Shown piece after piece: positions 32,505-43,590 of a stretch of DNA of 64,000 nucleotides. Location of the stretch: the NCBI RefSeq assembly GCF_037325665.1, contig NC_090253.1, positions 42,395,941-42,459,940 on the forward strand, read 5' to 3'. The translations under genes were made by a program, and so were the position numbers. The notes under the pieces are model-generated. The model was not told the origin of the DNA. It searched no databases and worked only from the letters and a program-made list of their open reading frames with translations. Numbering within the stretch: position 1 is the stretch's first letter; each line of letters starts with the position of its first letter. Origin of the DNA: Littorina saxatilis (taxonomy: Eukaryota > Mollusca > Gastropoda > Littorinimorpha > Littorinidae).

Positions 32505-34982
32505 CTACATCTCTTCCAGTTCGGACTCTGCAGACCACTGATCACTGGTATCACCCAAAGGATCGCTGGAAAGAGAATCACTCTCTATATCACTAGCATT
32601 AAAATCACTCCGTAAAGTGCCAGCATGGACAACAACTTCTTCCTCCTCCTCCTCCTCCTCCTCCGTGCTTGACAGGACGTCCTTGAACTTGATAAGGTCC
32701 TTGATGCGTTCCGGCACAGGCAGACCCTTGATTCTCTCTTGTCGACCTGGCCGACAGCTGATGGCGTGTGATACCGCCAGGCGAGCCATATGCTCCAAAC
32801 GGCACGGGTTGGCTGCTGCTGCCACGATCATTCTGTAGCCTTTCTTCCACGTTTTGATGCAAAGGAACCTCATGTCCATTAATGTTTCAAAGTCACTTTC
32901 AACTTCAAGCCTTTCTTCGTGCAGTCTCTTGTTCGTCAACGCTCCAGATTTGAGAATGAGGCGTACAACAGGCACGTTTATTAGCTCCATGCTACGATGC
33001 AGAGGACAGTGGAAATGACTTGTGAGTGGGTGTTGCTCAAAGTCGACCTCTCTCTGCCTCTGGAAGGTTGAAAGACCAGAAGCGACGCAGAGGCGAGCCA
33101 TTTCTAAGCTGGTTTCTTTGTTTCTACAATCAGCCGCCCAGTACATAAGTGGTCTGTATCCATAGTTCTCTGCAACGCTACTGGCATCCACACGATCCAT
33201 CACTAATTCCATAACCCCAAGTTGGCCCTGTTGAGCTGCAGTCAGCAGAACATTCTCAAATAAAGCAGGGCCATCAATGATTCGCACCAAAAGCTCTTTG
33301 ACAATGTCCCACTCTCCTTGACTAGTAGCCTGTTTTAGAAGGTGGGCCAGTGCTACCTGACTCTGACAGGCCTGCACCTTGTCTCTCAATAAAGACACGT
33401 GATCTGCAGACAAGACCAGAGCCCAGTCATGGAGCCCTTCCTCCTCACACAGCTCAGCCAGCTTTGCCCTATCCTTGTAGCTGTAAATGCATACATCCAA
33501 GTGGAAAATGTGCTGCACAGTCATGGGCCAAAGTTTCATGAGAGCACTTCCAGTTGGATACGCTTTTTCTTCGATGGCCTGGCTCACTGCAAGACGGAGA
33601 AACGATTCATGGAGGTCCAGGGACGGCTGACTCAAAGCGGCCCCCACAAGTTGCCAGTCAGCCAGCACAAAACCCAGCAGCACAGCCAGGTTGGAGTGTG
33701 ACTCCGCCAAGCACCACTGAGCCAAAGTGGCCACACCCACAGGCCACTCCTCTCCCAGAGTCTTCTTGCGCATCAAGTTGACAAGCCTTCTCATGTCTCC
33801 GAGACAGAAGTAAACCTCCTTCAAACACAAATTAAAGGCAGTGCCACAACTTTGCCATGTTGCATCATCCGTCAACATCTCCTGCAGACAGCGGTTCAGA
33901 AAATGTTCTCTGTGGACACCGAATTCCAACACAGCAGTGAAGCTTGACAAGAACACCCAGGCCTTAATCTCCAACACAGCTTCTATCATCACCTCTATAA
34001 GACTGTCCCGTCTTGGTGGAAGCCAAGTTAGAATTTTCTTACTCGCCACCTTGATGAAGTTGTACTTCTCTTCTTTTAAGGGCTTCATGATAGCATGGTT
34101 GAAGTCATCTCGGCTCGCACCTGGGTTACTGAGATCAAAACAACGACCAAAGTAAGACAGTACTTCAACAAAGCACTGAGGATCGTCCTGTAACATGATC
34201 CAGGGAAGGGCAAACTTCAGGTCCTTCCTCTGAATGCCATAGTCAATAAGACTCTGGGCGAGAGTTACATCCCCAAGACGAAGCACCTCTCGAAACAGAC
34301 GACTCACATCATCCTTGGACCTATCGCAGAGAGCATGCACAGCATCTCTGAATGCAGGCTGATTGCAGTTGTGAAGTTTCCCCAAAGTAATCCTCAGCTT
34401 TCTCCACGTCAACGCAGAAGATTTGGGTTTCAATGTCAGAAATCGTTGAAGGAACTCCGTCTCCCCTTTTGAAGCTTTAGTTGCTGCAATGTGAACAGCG
34501 AGATCATCTTCACTATGTTTGCACAAAGCATCAAAGATCCAGCCTAGTTCTCCTACCAAACTACTGTCATCATCACACTCAGAGCCCTGAGCACCTTCCT
34601 TCCACTGCTCTTTGTGAAATTTGTGTTTGAAGACACGGCGACATCTGGGAGAACTTGTAAGGAGTTGCAACAGAGTATCTTTGTCGTGGAGATGCACAGC
34701 CAACCGGATGGCTTCCATCACCTCTGTGTCCGACACAGACTGATGGTGAATGACGTGCAAGGCTGTGTCTCCATGGCCATGCTTGACCGCCCCCACAAGT
34801 AGCGGTCCTCTCAGGCCGCTGGTCATGGTGTGGTCAGGATACAGGGCTGCCAGACGCTCCCCCATCTTGTTACCACACAGCTCCTCAACCACTTTCTCGC
34901 TGGGGCTCAGCCCATCATGCAGCAGTTGGAAGACCCGGTCCCACTGTCCGCAGGCAACGGCCTCATCACACGCTAGTTCCAT
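32505..34982 (-). CDS. Ankyrin-like helical-repeat protein with C-terminal SOCS box, 825 aa, single coding exon
   Basis: A single uninterrupted frame from ATG at 34982 to a TAG at 32505-32507. Most of the protein is helical-repeat-like, with ankyrin-style pieces (GHGDTALHVIHHQSVSD; ENVLLTAAQQGQLGVMELVM; NYGYRPLMYWAADCRNKE; PLHRSMELINVPVVRLILKS). Residues about 726-770 look like a SOCS box: RLEHMARLAVSHAI resembles the elongin-B/C-binding helix (with Ala where Cys is usual), and GLPVPERIKDLIKF carries the LPxP Cul5 motif. After this come nine glutamates and a Ser/Asp/Glu-rich tail ending ELEEM. From the family, the likely role is substrate adaptor of a Cullin-5 ubiquitin ligase; this is inference. 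The exact orthologue is not recognised. A 2.5-kb intronless coding region among multi-exon genes is notable, but the upstream exon boundary argues against a processed pseudogene. Confidence 0.8.
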   Translation of the reverse strand: MELACDEAVACGQWDRVFQLLHDGLSPSEKVVEELCGNKMGERLAALYPDHTMTSGLRGPLLVGAVKHGHGDTALHVIHHQSVSDTEVMEAIRLAVHLHDKDTLLQLLTSSPRCRRVFKHKFHKEQWKEGAQGSECDDDSSLVGELGWIFDALCKHSEDDLAVHIAATKASKGETEFLQRFLTLKPKSSALTWRKLRITLGKLHNCNQPAFRDAVHALCDRSKDDVSRLFREVLRLGDVTLAQSLIDYGIQRKDLKFALPWIMLQDDPQCFVEVLSYFGRCFDLSNPGASRDDFNHAIMKPLKEEKYNFIKVASKKILTWLPPRRDSLIEVMIEAVLEIKAWVFLSSFTAVLEFGVHREHFLNRCLQEMLTDDATWQSCGTAFNLCLKEVYFCLGDMRRLVNLMRKKTLGEEWPVGVATLAQWCLAESHSNLAVLLGFVLADWQLVGAALSQPSLDLHESFLRLAVSQAIEEKAYPTGSALMKLWPMTVQHIFHLDVCIYSYKDRAKLAELCEEEGLHDWALVLSADHVSLLRDKVQACQSQVALAHLLKQATSQGEWDIVKELLVRIIDGPALFENVLLTAAQQGQLGVMELVMDRVDASSVAENYGYRPLMYWAADCRNKETSLEMARLCVASGLSTFQRQREVDFEQHPLTSHFHCPLHRSMELINVPVVRLILKSGALTNKRLHEERLEVESDFETLMDMRFLCIKTWKKGYRMIVAAAANPCRLEHMARLAVSHAISCRPGRQERIKGLPVPERIKDLIKFKDVLSSTEEEEEEEEEVVVHAGTLRSDFNASDIESDSLSSDPLGDTSDQWSAESELEEM

Positions 34983-35097
34983 CTGAATCTCCTCCAGCCC
35001 AACCTCCGCCAGCTGCCGCTCACTCTGCTATTCTCGGCACCAAGTCTGTCGGGTAGGTATCAGTGTGCCATTCAGCCGCCCTGTCCACAGTGTACAT
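34983..35097 (-). other. 5' UTR part of the SOCS-box gene exon, with an upstream ORF
   Basis: A good acceptor (TTTTCTGTTGCAG) ends at 35098, so the exon begins at 35097 and a further 5' exon must exist upstream. The exon's first three bases are ATG, which opens a 25-codon uORF (MYTVDRAAEW...) ending at 35020, 37 bp before the main ATG. If used, it could lower translation of the main frame. Confidence 0.55.
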
Positions 35098-35331
35098 CTG
35101 CAACAGAAAACACAACTATTTTATTTTAACTGATGTCTTTGGTATCCTCCTTATTGTATCTCTCAATCACACATAAACAATGTACACACTCACACACACT
35201 AAAACATTAAAAATAAAGGGAAGTAATTAAAAAGCCAATGTTTGCATAATATGTAACACTAACACTAAGAGATCAGTACACTGCTAATCACGTTCACTGC
35301 TATCAGAGACGTCATTATGTTCATGCAATTT

Positions 35332-35754
35332 CTTTCTTTCTTTCTTTATTTGGTGTTTAACGTCGTTTTCAACCACGAAGGTTATATCGCGACGGGGAAA
35401 GGGGGGGGGGGGGGGGGGGGGGGGGGAGATGGGATAGAGCCACTTATTGTTTCTTATTAAAAAAAATATAAAAAAATTAAAAAAATTGTTTGTTCACAAA
35501 AGCACTAATCAAAAAATTGCTCCAGGGGCTTGCAACGTAGTACAATATATGACCTTACTGGGAGAATGCAAGTTTCCAGTACAAAGGACTTAACATTTCT
35601 TACATACTGCTTGACTAAAATCTTTACAAACATTGACTATATTCTATACAAGAAACACTTAGCAAGGGTAAAAGGAGAAACAGAATCCGTTAGTCGCCTC
35701 TTACGACATGCTGGGGAGCATCGGGTAAATTCTTCCCCCTAACCCGCGGGGGGT
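35332..35754 (-). mobile_element. SINE-like family R copy with long poly-G run
   Basis: Perfect 12-bp target duplication TTCATGCAATTT (35320-35331, 35755-35766). The usual GGGGAAAGGGGGG block has expanded to a run of about 30 G (35400-35428). Confidence 0.9.
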
Positions 35755-36011
35755 TTCATGCAATTTATGAGAAAAGAAATTGGGTAGAATATATTTCTTA
35801 ACTTGTGAGGCACAATGAAATATTGCAGACTGTATTAAGACTAACGGTGCTGAAATCCTGCCATTTACCTCAAAATACTCAAATAAAGAGCAGCCGGAAT
35901 TGTGTTATTTTGTGTGTGACAGAAGGTTGATACTTGATTCCTTTTATAATGTTCATATTTTCTGCTCCCTTGCTTCTAATATTCATGGATCTCGTATTTA
36001 GATGCTGGAAT

Positions 36012-36384
36012 GACGGGCGCAGTGGCATAGGGTAAGACGTCGGCCTCCTAATCGGGAGGTCGTGAGTTGGAATCCCGGTCGCTGCCGCCTGGTGGGTTAA
36101 GAGTAGAGATTTTTCCGATCTCCCAGGTCAACTTTTGTGCAGACCTGCTAGTGACTTAAACCCTCTTTGTGTGTACACACAAGCTCAAGACCAAGTGCGC
36201 ACAGAAAAGATCCTGTAATCCATGTCAGAGTTTGGTGGGTTATAGAAACACAAAAATACCCAGCATGCCTCCCCCGAAATCAGCGTGTGCTGCCTGAATG
36301 GCGGGGTAAAAACAGTCACAAACGTAAAAATCCACTTGTGCAAAAAATCATGAATGAACGTGTGAGTCCCATGAACAAAGAAGA
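36012..36384 (+). mobile_element. tRNA-headed SINE family S copy
   Basis: Target duplication AGATGCTGGAAT (36000-36011, 36385-36396). Head GACGGGCGCAGTGGCATAGG and box B GGTCGTGAGTTGGAATCCC. Its 3' part (GGCGGGGTAAAAACAGTC...) is the tail shared with family T rather than the GAGCTGACTATGCTCTC tail of the 21772 copy. Confidence 0.85.
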
Positions 36385-36396
36385 AGATGCTGGAAT

Positions 36397-37017
36397 CCTC
36401 AAGACTGACTATGCGTATTTGGGATTAGGCCGTGGCTGGAGGTCTCGCGAGCCTGTTCCTGAGCCTGGGGGGTCAAGCACCGGCGAGTCAGTGCTCGAGC
36501 CCCAAGGCTCATGACCTGGCACTCGCATGGGTGCTCGCCCTGTAAATCATTATTTTGTGTTTGCGTAGGAGTACTAATCGCTGTTCAATTCAAAGAACTG
36601 TGGAGAAAGATTGATAATGACCAGTGTTGGATTCAGAAAGATGTGTATTTCAGCGTGGTCACTTATGAGCGACTGACCGTAGCAAGAGATGCGGTTCGTT
36701 CACAGGTGTCGGCAAGATTCTGTTAAAGTATCTCGATGCAAAGTAGATTTATCTTGTGCCATAAATAAAACATGTTTGTTGTTTTTTGTTTGTTTCCATG
36801 TTAAGTATTGATTTACTGCATTTTGTTTTAACTAGGACACACGTTGCTTGGTTCGCGGACGAATTCATTGATCCGGGCAATCATTGAGTGACTTGTAAGC
36901 TGCTGTTGTTGCGATCTCAGTTCAATCACCGGAATGCTTTCGAATAAAGAATAGAGCAAAGGAAGGTTAAGAGGGGGGTGGGGGGGGGGGGGGAATAAGT
37001 TAAACAGATTATTTCTT
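36397..37017. other. Intergenic, nothing recognised
   Basis: A short frame at 36511-36726 has no recognised relatives. G-rich runs lie at 36971-36993. Confidence 0.45.
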
Positions 37018-37193
37018 CAGGGATGGGACTCTCTTGTGATGAAAAACGAGGAAATCCTTTTTTTCTAGGAGAGTTCGGGGGCATGCTCCCCCGAATTTTT
37101 TTAAAATGGGACATTAAAATCTGTGCAATCTGGTACATTCTGAGACTAAAATTCAACTTGTTTGGATCAGGTAAAAAAGACATTCTCCTCACT

Positions 37194-37225
<32 letters not shown>

Positions 37226-37573
37226 CACACTTTCACACAAACAAAAAACACACTTTCACACAACAATGGTAACATTGTAATGGTGCATGTTTACGTAATG
37301 AACCATGTATCCATAATCCAATACTGGCAATAATATGATCCAAGTGATGCCCCAATGCATTGAAGCTCAAAAATACTATTAGTTATCAGGAGTTTTCAGT
37401 CAGCACAATTTAACTCTCAAGCCTCCAATGTTATGTTCCATCTTCACTTCTCTCCATATCATTCAGTCAACAAGTTATAGATACTGTGATGAAATGGGAC
37501 GCGGAAAAAAATAGATTACCCCAGCGGAATTCGTAAGTTGTGTCCGCGGATTCGCAGAAAAGTCCCACCCCTG
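37018..37573. mobile_element. hAT-like MITE candidate
   Basis: The ends CAGGGATGGGACT and AGTCCCACCCCTG are inverted with one mismatch. A clear 8-bp target duplication was not found. The interior has GGGGGCATGCTCCCCC, a short palindrome, and a C/A-rich run at 37193-37223. Confidence 0.5.
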
Positions 37574-38686
37574 TTTTTTACAGAAAAAATAAAAACGAAC
37601 CGACAATGACAGGCTCAAACCAGTGACCTGATGGTCTCTGGCACATTTCACTACCGACTGGCAAGCCGAGTGAAGGATGAAAAATAGGAAAGTCTATTTT
37701 GTGAGATACAGACAGGTGACTGACTGCCAGTTCCCGAGCCTGGGGGCCCTGGATCCGGTGAGTTGGATCCCGAGCCACTCCGTTAAGATTAACATCCTCT
37801 TACAGTGACACCCTGCAGCTGGCCCAGATATTGGGAACCCGCGGGGGGTCGAGGAAAGCTGCTTTCACACTCAGAGTAACTCAGAGTAACTTTACTCTGA
37901 CTTTAGCCTACACCGTACACGTGCAGTCCCATTACAATCAATTTCCCTGTAAGAATAACATTAGCATCGTTCATTATTGTTGTCACTAAATTAGAATACA
38001 TACATCGTTGTTCTCCGTGCTTTTCTTGGTACCCTGTCAATATCGTTCAAAAATGACTCAGTATTTTTTTTGCTGGCAACTTGAAGCTGTGCACGAGTGA
38101 CGAAGGTTGCTCGCGCATTTTCTCCCAGGCCTTACCAGTTCGGAGTTACTTCCCTTGAAATATATAGCTAAAAACACAAATGTTCTGGTATGGAGCACTA
38201 TCTGCACTAATATAGGTGGTATATTATAAGTGATCGATCAATGCGAGCTTCTGGCAACCCCGACACCTCTTCAAGTCTAGGAAAGTGTATTGCAGTACCC
38301 CCCCCCCCCCCCCCCCCAACCAAGATGTCTATTGTCTTGTCTATTTGTTTGTGTTTCCAGTCAAAGAAACTATTTGGAACATGATGTGATTCACTAAGAA
38401 TCCTTCTCTCTCTCTCTCCCCCTCTCTCTCCCTCTCTCTCTCTCTCCTTCTTTTTGTAGGAGCGGAAGGGGTTGGGCTTGATTTGTCCTCCACTGATTTG
38501 ATCCTGTCTACATGCACTGTCAGTTTAAATGAAACTTTGCTTGGACAATAAGATGGGATAACTTTAATGTCTTCGTGTTCTTATACTATCACTAGTCAAA
38601 AAGACTTGAATTTTGAGTAAACTTTTTCTGATCTTGAAATGTAAGGCTCTAAAGAATCATTGAGTGTACTGCTCAATATATAGTAA
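37574..38686. other. Intergenic: low-complexity tracts and a family R remnant
   Basis: At 37838-37850 AACCCGCGGGGGGTC matches the end of family R. A C-run lies at 38299-38317, a TC/CTC-rich tract at 38404-38450, and CAGAGTAACT is duplicated at 37877-37902. No gene. Confidence 0.45.
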
Positions 38687-38916
38687 GGCCAAACAAAAAT
38701 ATATGTTGGTTTAGGGTAACCCGGCCGATTTGTGTTTTCCCGCCGCCCCTAAAACTTTTTCTTCATTTTTCAAATTTAAAAAAAAACAACCTGTGGCACA
38801 TTTTGCAAACCATACCGAGACTAAAAATTTAAAAAAATAGAATAAAAAAAGCCAACCTACCGACACTATTTTTGTTGGTCATGTTACCCTAAACCAACAT
38901 ATATTTTTGTTTGGCC
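38687..38916. mobile_element. Complete TAA-type MITE, 230 bp, 34-bp perfect inverted ends
   Basis: Starts GGCCAAACAAAAATATATG, and the complementary arm occupies 38883-38916. TAA flanks both sides (38684-38686, 38917-38919). A partial relative lies next to MORC2 exon 8. Confidence 0.85.
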
Positions 38917-38971
38917 TAAGTGATATTGCTCATGATCACCGACTGAGCAACGTCCCCGCCCCAAGGAGAGA

Positions 38972-39247
38972 GAACAAGCACGAACAACTGCAAGAAAAGA
39001 ACTTACGCTCTGTCGCAGGGAATTAATGGTGACTGATTACATTCATACCTCAGGTTGAACAGACCAAGGGGAGGAACTCAAAATAGCCAATGATGCAAAG
39101 AAGAATGGTCATGTGGGTTGAACTGATAAATAAAACTTCCACACTGTAAAATTATAACACCAGCAAAGCTTTGACTTGCGCCCTGTGCTGACGAGACGAG
39201 ATACTGTATGGGCTTTAACCAATCGTGAATTGATTATGGTGTTTCTA
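38972..39247 (+). pseudogene. Block B: diverged duplicate of the CUSTOS 3' flank
   Basis: About 275 bp match the 27194-28440 block in order, without the MITE and SINE that interrupt it there. It has no CUSTOS coding exon, so this is a duplicated fragment of the 3' flank or UTR, not a gene copy. Confidence 0.65.
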
Positions 39248-39276
39248 CAGAAGACCACCAGTTTCATATCAAGAGC

Positions 39277-39629
39277 CCACCACAAGGCTGATTCCTTAGC
39301 GCGGTGTGGTGGTTTGAGTGCCTCGATGACCCAGAGAGCTATGCCGGCGGGAGTGTAAACTCCTGGTAGGGCCACCCAAGCTGGACAGGTCAAAGGGTAG
39401 AGGTCAGACTAATTCAGCCATCTCTCCCCGAGGCTAATGGGGTATGAGAAGGATCACTCAGACAAAAAACCAAGGAAGGGGAACTTCTGCAGCCATGGAC
39501 GGCAAGCCTCCTACGACAAGGAAAAGTCGGAGAAGAAACCACTGCTGAAGACGGATGCGCTGGGCCAAAGTGCGCGTAACGACAGTGCAATGCATTTCAC
39601 TCCCATGAGTGATCGATAAGAAGAAGAAA
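39277..39629 (+). mobile_element. SINE-like element with AAG-repeat tail
   Basis: Perfect target duplication ATATCAAGAGC (39266-39276, 39630-39640). The head is CCACCACAAGGCTGATTCC and the tail GATAAGAAGAAGAAA. This family is seen once here; promoter boxes are not clear. Confidence 0.75.
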
Positions 39630-39640
39630 ATATCAAGAGC

Positions 39641-40472
39641 TGGACTCAAAGTGTAAAAAAAAGGCGATCGACAAGATGGCACCAAATAGCACTATTTTGC
39701 ATCTTTTGACAAAAGCATTGTCGGACCGCCTAGCCTGCGTTGCGCGTTTTGCCTTCGACTATGTAATGTCCCATCATAATTAGGTTGAGGGGGACAAATG
39801 TCCCATTGTCTTTTTCTTCCAGGCTAAACCCTGAGAAGTGTTGGCAACATTTCTCTCCGGTGACAGAATAGATCCAAGAGGACAAGGAATCCTTTTTTGG
39901 TTACTTTTATTATCTCCCACAACAAAACATATACATCAGAACTGTGATGATAATTGCATTTCAATTAAGATGTACAACGGACACATTCACACATGATGTG
40001 CATTCAACAGCATCTAACACACAAAAATGAATACACACACAAAAATAAATTAAAAAGAAAAGTATATGATAATTTCATGAGGAAATGTACAGAGCCACAA
40101 TAACAATCAATAATCTTCAGAAATGTATCATTTTTAATGCCTGACACTGAAAAGTTAGTTAGGACATGAACACAAATTTCTAAAACAGGCTACTGTAGAT
40201 AATAACTACCAACAAAAGTCAAAGCGAGATGCTATTCCTTGAATATACGTGTACAAGCACATTTCTGAGTCTATATATCCTGCAGTTGATGGATAAGCTG
40301 ACATTCGGTTTGAAGTTATATCTAATGTATGGGAACAAAATCATCAGACCATGAGTTACATTTGAACAAAATACAGACCCCCCCCCCTCCCTAACAATGT
40401 GTGTGTTATTAGCACAGCCATGCTGCAAAAAGAGAAACAATGCCATGGAAATAGGGACTCTCATAAATAGAA
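39641..40472. other. Intergenic AT-rich sequence
   Basis: No gene or bounded repeat was found; a C-run lies at 40378-40387. Confidence 0.45.
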
Positions 40473-40616
40473 AATACAACATGGCTTGCTGTGTCGTACC
40501 AGATTTACACGAGTTGTTTTTTTAAATATTGAACTGCGAGCGAAAGCGAGCTGTTCACTATTTGAGAAAGCAACGAGTGTAAATCTGGTACGACACAGCA
40601 AGCTATGTAGTATTCT
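40473..40616. mobile_element. Fold-back MITE, about 44-bp arms
   Basis: The left arm (40473-40516) includes GCTTGCTGTGTCGTACCAGA and the right arm (40571-40616) is its reverse complement with three or four mismatches. The loop also contains a short hairpin (GAGCGAAAGCGAGC). Non-coding. Confidence 0.75.
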
Positions 40617-41292
40617 GTTTATCCTGCATACTGTACTTACGTGTATTTTACTGAAAATGTCTTGCAGACGAGGCAGCTAAATTGAAGACGCTTGTTTTGA
40701 AACCTCAATCTCTTATAAAGCCTCGTGCAATCTATTACGTCAAAGCAAAGAAACGTCACTCTGAAAGTGTGGCGTGACGTGTTAGTTCTAAAGATTCATC
40801 GAGGGTAATTAGCGAGCGCAATTTTTTGTTTCTATAATGACGTTTGTCTCGGTGACTTTGGCATCATAAGCAGTGGATAAACAGGTCCCTGCCAGAGTTG
40901 CTAGACATGACCTCATTTACATGATATACATGATTTGAACGATTATTATCTCACGGGTGTCTCTCTCACGTATGTAGGATAAACTGGTGTAATCTGCTAT
41001 GTCAGAGCTTCAGTTCTTTATTAAAACATTTCTCTCTGTATCGCAGCAAACACGAATGTTATGAACCAAAGTTGTATAAACTCAACTCAACAGGAAAGTA
41101 ACCTTTGTGCACATGATCTATTCACACTGATCCAAAGAATCTGTGCTAAAACAGTTTTTATTTGTCATTCGGCAAACAAAATTAGCTCTGAACGCATGGT
41201 TCATGAAATGTTAGTGCCAACCCATGGTAAACAATTAATTAATAATAATCAATGGCAGCGTTGTTTCATGGCTACTAACGCTCACGTTCATC
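40617..41292. other. Intergenic, nothing recognised
   Basis: No supported gene or repeat up to the family R insertion. Confidence 0.4.
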
Positions 41293-41687
41293 CTTTCTTT
41301 CTTTCTTTATTTGGTGTTTAACGTCGTTTTCAACCGTTCAAGGTTATATCGCGACGGAGGGAAGGGGGGTGATGGGATAGAGCCACTTGTCAATTGTTTC
41401 TTGTTCACAAAAGCACTAATCAAAAATTTGCCCCAGGGGCTTGCAACGTAGTACAATATATTACCTTACTGGGAGAATGCAAGTTTCCAGTACAAAGGAC
41501 TTAACATTTCTTACATACTGCTTGACTAAAATCTTTACAAACATTGACTATATTCTATACAAGAAACACTTAACAAGGGTAAAAGGAGAAACAGAATCCG
41601 TTAGTCGCCTCTTACGACATGCTGGGGACCATCGGGTAAATTCTTTCTCGTCCCAACCAATATGGGACTCCCCCTAACCCGTGGGGG
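41293..41687 (-). mobile_element. SINE-like family R copy
   Basis: Perfect 13-bp target duplication GCTCACGTTCATC (41280-41292, 41688-41700). It has a 25-bp extra segment (CTCGTCCCAACCAATATGGG...) near 41647, absent from other copies. Confidence 0.9.
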
Positions 41688-42225
41688 GCTCACGTTCATC
41701 GGATGAATTTCTTTTCTTTTCTTTCTTTTAGTACATGTGTCTCTCTTTTTACTGTTATTTTTAAATTCTACTACCCACTTCAGAAGAAAAAAAACTATTG
41801 TAAGAGATAAAAAAAAAACAATGAAAGAGAAACAAATAAACTGCAAAGCTGCAGGAAAAAACATCCATTACACAACAGACCACACAAAGCTTCCTGTAAG
41901 TTGACCGTAACATCAAAATTACACAGTGATGCAAAACATGGTGTATAAAGCAGAACAAACATCACACATAACTGACGTAAGTGAAATGACCGTTTTCACA
42001 GGAAAAATCATGTAAAATTTGATTTTTGAAAAACAATTCATACAGGATTATCACACAAATGATAGCAACAATTTCTTTTCATCAAAAATTAAAATGAGCC
42101 ATGAACAAATAATACACGCTAATTTACTCAAAATTTAATTTCTTCCATATGTATGATTTTCTTTTCTCAGCCGCTCCCAACAAATTTGTTCCCCCAAGGT
42201 CTTATTGGTATTATGTTCACCAATT

Positions 42226-42704
42226 TGTTTGTTTGTTTGTTTATTTGTTGCTTAACGTCCAGCCGACTACGCAGAGCCATATCAGGACGAGGAAGGGGGG
42301 GATGAAGGGGGCCACTTGTCAAGCGATTCCTGTTTACAAATGCACTAACCCATTACTTGTGTCCCAGCAGGCTTTAGTAAAACTAAATTAATACCTACTG
42401 GAAGATTACCAGTTTCCAGTATGTTAAAATAGGCTTAACCTATCTACTGCTGGACTTACATCAGAACACTAACAGATTAAACTATACATGAATCGCGAGA
42501 CAAGCGGCAAGAGAAGAGATTTTTGGAAAAAAAATACAGGTGAATGAGCAAGAAGGCAGAAAAAAGAAAAGAATTCATGAAGAAAAAGAGAGCATGACAG
42601 GAAAGAGGAACCAAAAATCTACCTAACAGCAAACTAGAAAGCTCCTGCGGTTCCAAAAACAGGAGGGGCCTTTAATTTCATAACCGCAGTGCCCCACTGC
42701 GGGA
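42226..42704 (-). mobile_element. SINE-like element related to family R (longer form)
   Basis: Perfect target duplication GTTCACCAATT (42215-42225, 42705-42715). On the minus strand the tail is GACGTTAAGCAACAAATAAA plus CAAA repeats, similar to family R. The 5' half (CCCGCAGTGGGGCACTGCGG, an internal hairpin) is different. Confidence 0.85.
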
Positions 42705-43141
42705 GTTCACCAATTAATCCCTTTTTGTTACACAAACATTTTTGTTTACTTTATTGCTTCTATCACCCTTCACTGTTTAGTTTGGTTGATCCACCTTAGA
42801 AACATTCGAAGAATGCAGTTACTTTCCTTTCTTATTACTAATACTAGTAATAGTCAATGTAAGAGCCACATAATTATCCAAGGTTGATCGAAGCTTTATA
42901 AGTTGTTGTTTTTTTCTCCTGGGGAAAAAGAGGGTCCTGACTAATTCCCATGTATTCACTATCTGTGAAAATGTTCAGGGCAAAAAGGTATACAAATTAC
43001 GTTTCAAGTTATTTAACTCGCTCATGTATGTTTAGCTGCTGTGATTTATTGGGGGGGTGGGGGGGGGGGGGGAAATACACAGCAAATACGTGTACATTGA
43101 TGCATTAAACAAATGTGATACTTTACACTCTGATAATTGTG

Positions 43142-43590
43142 GCCGACTGGGTGGCCGAGTGGTAACGCACTTGCGCTTGGAAGCGACAGGTTGCGAGTTC
43201 GACCCTGGGTCACGGCGTTAGTAATTTTCTCCCCCCTTTCCTAACCTAGGTGGTGGGTTCAAGTGCTAGTCTTTCAGATGAGACGAAAAACCGATGTCCC
43301 TTCGTGTACACTACATTGGGGTGTGCACGTTTAAGATCCCACGATTGACACAAGGGTCTTTCCTGGCAAAATTGCACAGGCATAGATAAAAAGGTCCACC
43401 AACATACCCGTGTGACTCGGAATAATAGGCCGTGAAAAGTAGGATATGCGCCGAAATGGCTGCGATCTGCTGGCCGCGCCGATGTGAATGCGTGATGTAT
43501 TGTGTAAAAGAAATTCCATCTCACACGGCATAAATAAATCCCTGCGCCTTGAATCCGTATGTTGAAATATGCGCGCAATAACAAGCTGCA
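43142..43590 (+). mobile_element. tRNA Ser/Leu-like-headed SINE
   Basis: Head GACTGGGTGGCCGAGTGG, box B GGTTGCGAGTTCGACCC, same body as 27741-28290. The right end fades into A/T-rich text near 43590 without the TATTGATTG tail. Confidence 0.8.

Noticed and set aside
39176-39358. Small plus-strand frame across block B and the SINE at 39277
   Set aside because: It crosses an insertion boundary and has no recognised similarity.
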